From positions 1-29,620 of the forward strand of contig CAYIEF010000009.1 in NCBI GenBank assembly GCA_964362365.1: DNA of 29,620 nt. The letters are read 5' to 3'. Each line of letters begins with the position of its first letter. The first letter of the stretch is position 1. Shown here piece by piece: positions 28,352-29,620 of this stretch. Below the pieces are notes generated by a model, which ran no database searches, was not told the DNA's origin, and saw only the letters and a program-made list of their open reading frames with translations. The position numbers were made by a program, and so were the translations under genes. The stretch comes from JACPIL01 sp964362365 (lineage in GTDB: Archaea; Nanobdellota; Nanobdellia; Woesearchaeales; GW2011-AR9).

Positions 28352-29620
28352 CTACTCCAGCGGCACACCGCTCCACAAGGTCCATTCCTCGGAAGGAGAA
28401 TAACCGCCAAAGACAAAATACGGAGGGTGTCCTACGCCAAGATACCCCTCACCTAAAGTTCCCCAGCCTCTGCCGCGCATTCCTGCGCCTGCACCATAAA
28501 CTGGGCTGCCAAATAATTTCCAGGTCTTCATCACGCTGGAAAATCCAGAAACGTCAGTGGTCCAATCTGCGCCTGGCTCAACGATCAATTCTCCCTTGTA
28601 GCCATTATCTTTCAAGGCCTTGACCATCTTTATGATCGGAGCGTTCCCTTCTCCCGGAGCAAGATGGTCATCATGGTAGCCGAAGTTATCGTCAAGATGC
28701 ACGTGTCCAACCACTTTTTTCTTGGCCATCTCCCCCATCTTCCCCACCACCCAATCATCAAAATCCTTATCGTTCTGCTCGATGGTCTTTTTCGGATCGC
28801 CGACCCAATATTTCCGCCACATGTTGACATGACCAGTATCGATGGTCGAAGTGATGTGCTGCCGTGCTCTTTCTTCCGCTTCTTTTGCTGACATTTTGTA
28901 CTTCTCTTGTAATATCTGTTCCATCCGTTTTCTGCTCTCCAGCACTAATTTCATCAATTCATCTGGATGCGCGCCATAGCTTTCTGGAAACAGGTTTTCC
29001 ATGGCAATAGCGATCGGTTTCTTCAATTGTCCGGCGCGCTGCATCTTCTCCGATTGCCGCATCGCGCTGATCCCTGCCTGCGCATACGAATCATACGCTT
29101 GATCCAAGGCAAATGTTTCCGCGCTTTGGATATGCTTGATTGTTTCCATCTGTTCCGCAGCCTGGGCAAACTGGCTGGCTGCAGTTTCCTGAGCTTGTTT
29201 GATATGGCTCTCAAAAGTAGACAATTGCCTCTTGATGATTTCAGAAGGAAATTTTGCATCACTAGGAACTAGACCTCCGGCCAGGCCTTCTGCTTGTCGT
29301 TTCAATTTCCAGCGCTCCTCTTCATCAGTTTCTTCCTCTAATTTTTTATAGTACTCCAGAGCCTTGCGCAATTTCTTGACATTCTCGACATGCTCATCAA
29401 AATCACGGCTGTAGTTAAAAGCATAACCGCGAGCATTACCAATCTGCGTTTCCAGCGCGGCAACCACATATGCTTCCTCGGGGCGAATTTTAATTTCCCC
29501 CTCTGGATCAATAATATCATCACGTAAAAAACGCACCCACATAGATTTATCTTTTATTTTCTCCCTTTCTTCCGGACTAGCCTTCTTCCACTCCCGCCAT
29601 TCTTCACGCGCTTCCATCTC
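28352..29620 (-). CDS. Xylose isomerase-like TIM-barrel protein, 5' end outside window (partial)
   Basis: At least 422 residues, open to the right edge. The frame continues past the first internal Met (29617) without a stop, so the protein is probably longer and truncated here. The C-terminal half is part of a xylose isomerase-like TIM barrel (AP endonuclease 2 fold): 'STIDTGHVNMW', 'VVGHVHLDDNFGYHDDHLAPGEG' with two His-Asp metal-binding sites, and 'GELIVEPGAD' with the last Glu. This is the endonuclease IV/sugar isomerase ligand set. Before it lies about 150 residues of charged helix (90-200) that may be coiled coil. The glycine-rich C-terminal tail (GAGAGMRGRGWGT) is unusual. The substrate, sugar or DNA, cannot be told. 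Confidence 0.75.
   Translation of the reverse strand, partial: EMEAREEWREWKKASPEEREKIKDKSMWVRFLRDDIIDPEGEIKIRPEEAYVVAALETQIGNARGYAFNYSRDFDEHVENVKKLRKALEYYKKLEEETDEEERWKLKRQAEGLAGGLVPSDAKFPSEIIKRQLSTFESHIKQAQETAASQFAQAAEQMETIKHIQSAETFALDQAYDSYAQAGISAMRQSEKMQRAGQLKKPIAIAMENLFPESYGAHPDELMKLVLESRKRMEQILQEKYKMSAKEAEERARQHITSTIDTGHVNMWRKYWVGDPKKTIEQNDKDFDDWVVGKMGEMAKKKVVGHVHLDDNFGYHDDHLAPGEGNAPIIKMVKALKDNGYKGELIVEPGADWTTDVSGFSSVMKTWKLFGSPVYGAGAGMRGRGWGTLGEGYLGVGHPPYFVFGGYSPSEEWTLWSGVPLE

Noticed and set aside
1..29620. CRISPR array, tRNA or rRNA genes
   Set aside because: No regularly spaced direct repeats, no T-loop or anticodon signatures and no long rRNA-like stretch were found by eye; a covariance-model search would be decisive.

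Overview
The window looks like the chromosome of an archaeon, most likely a DPANN-type lineage such as Woesearchaeota or Pacearchaeota. The evidence is a family B replicative DNA polymerase, an archaeal-type RNase HII, a Rad50-like ATPase with a zinc hook, and many genes whose ATG sits 24-30 bases after a TATA-like box with almost no leader. The lineage is inferred from gene content only; there is no rRNA or ribosomal protein gene to confirm it. I saw no tRNA gene, CRISPR array or cas gene.

Layout. 1-1371 (minus): a BCS1-like AAA ATPase and the start of a downstream gene. 1538-4179 (plus): a tight operon of a CARF-type sensor fused to a winged helix, an unrecognised helical protein, a PD-(D/E)XK nuclease and a possible 25-residue peptide. 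A TM0106-type RecB-like nuclease converges on it. 5643-6374 is a graveyard: a PP-loop ATPase fragment, a BRO-N/antirepressor pseudogene, and an abandoned promoter with a ribosome-binding site. 6375-11046 carries an RNase H-fold-like unknown, a nucleotide block (class II ribonucleotide reductase coupled to its adenosylcobalamin-making enzyme; thymidine kinase) and a small membrane operon headed by a 34-residue zinc-finger microprotein. 11102-16445 holds a tiny charged ORF, a DUF6338-like membrane protein, Rad50, an unknown 389-residue protein and a DUF1385 membrane protein.

16446-17875 looks like an acquired island: a 131-bp MITE-like element with a 4-bp target duplication, then a COG4324-type membrane aminopeptidase flanked by inverted repeats. 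17947-23098 (minus): DNA polymerase B, and a separate operon of two HIT-domain proteins and a secreted caspase-like protein. 23141-23310 is a second palindromic MITE-like element. 23474-25085: RNase HIII (with a duplicated C-terminal coding tail) and RNase HII. 25132-27273 (minus): a possible operon of a 7-TM protein, a winged-helix regulator, a pentapeptide-repeat protein and an unknown. The window ends with pterin carbinolamine dehydratase, a TPR-like protein and a truncated TIM-barrel protein.

DNA replication and repair (PolB, Rad50, RNase HII/HIII) and dNTP supply (RNR, cobalamin adenosyltransferase, thymidine kinase) form the housekeeping core. The AT-rich genes between them look like accessory insertions. 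The best candidate for an undescribed system is the CARF-wHTH / unknown / PD-(D/E)XK operon. Other notable points are the ribonucleotide reductase lacking an expected redox cysteine, the secreted caspase-like protein, and the inverted-repeat-flanked aminopeptidase.
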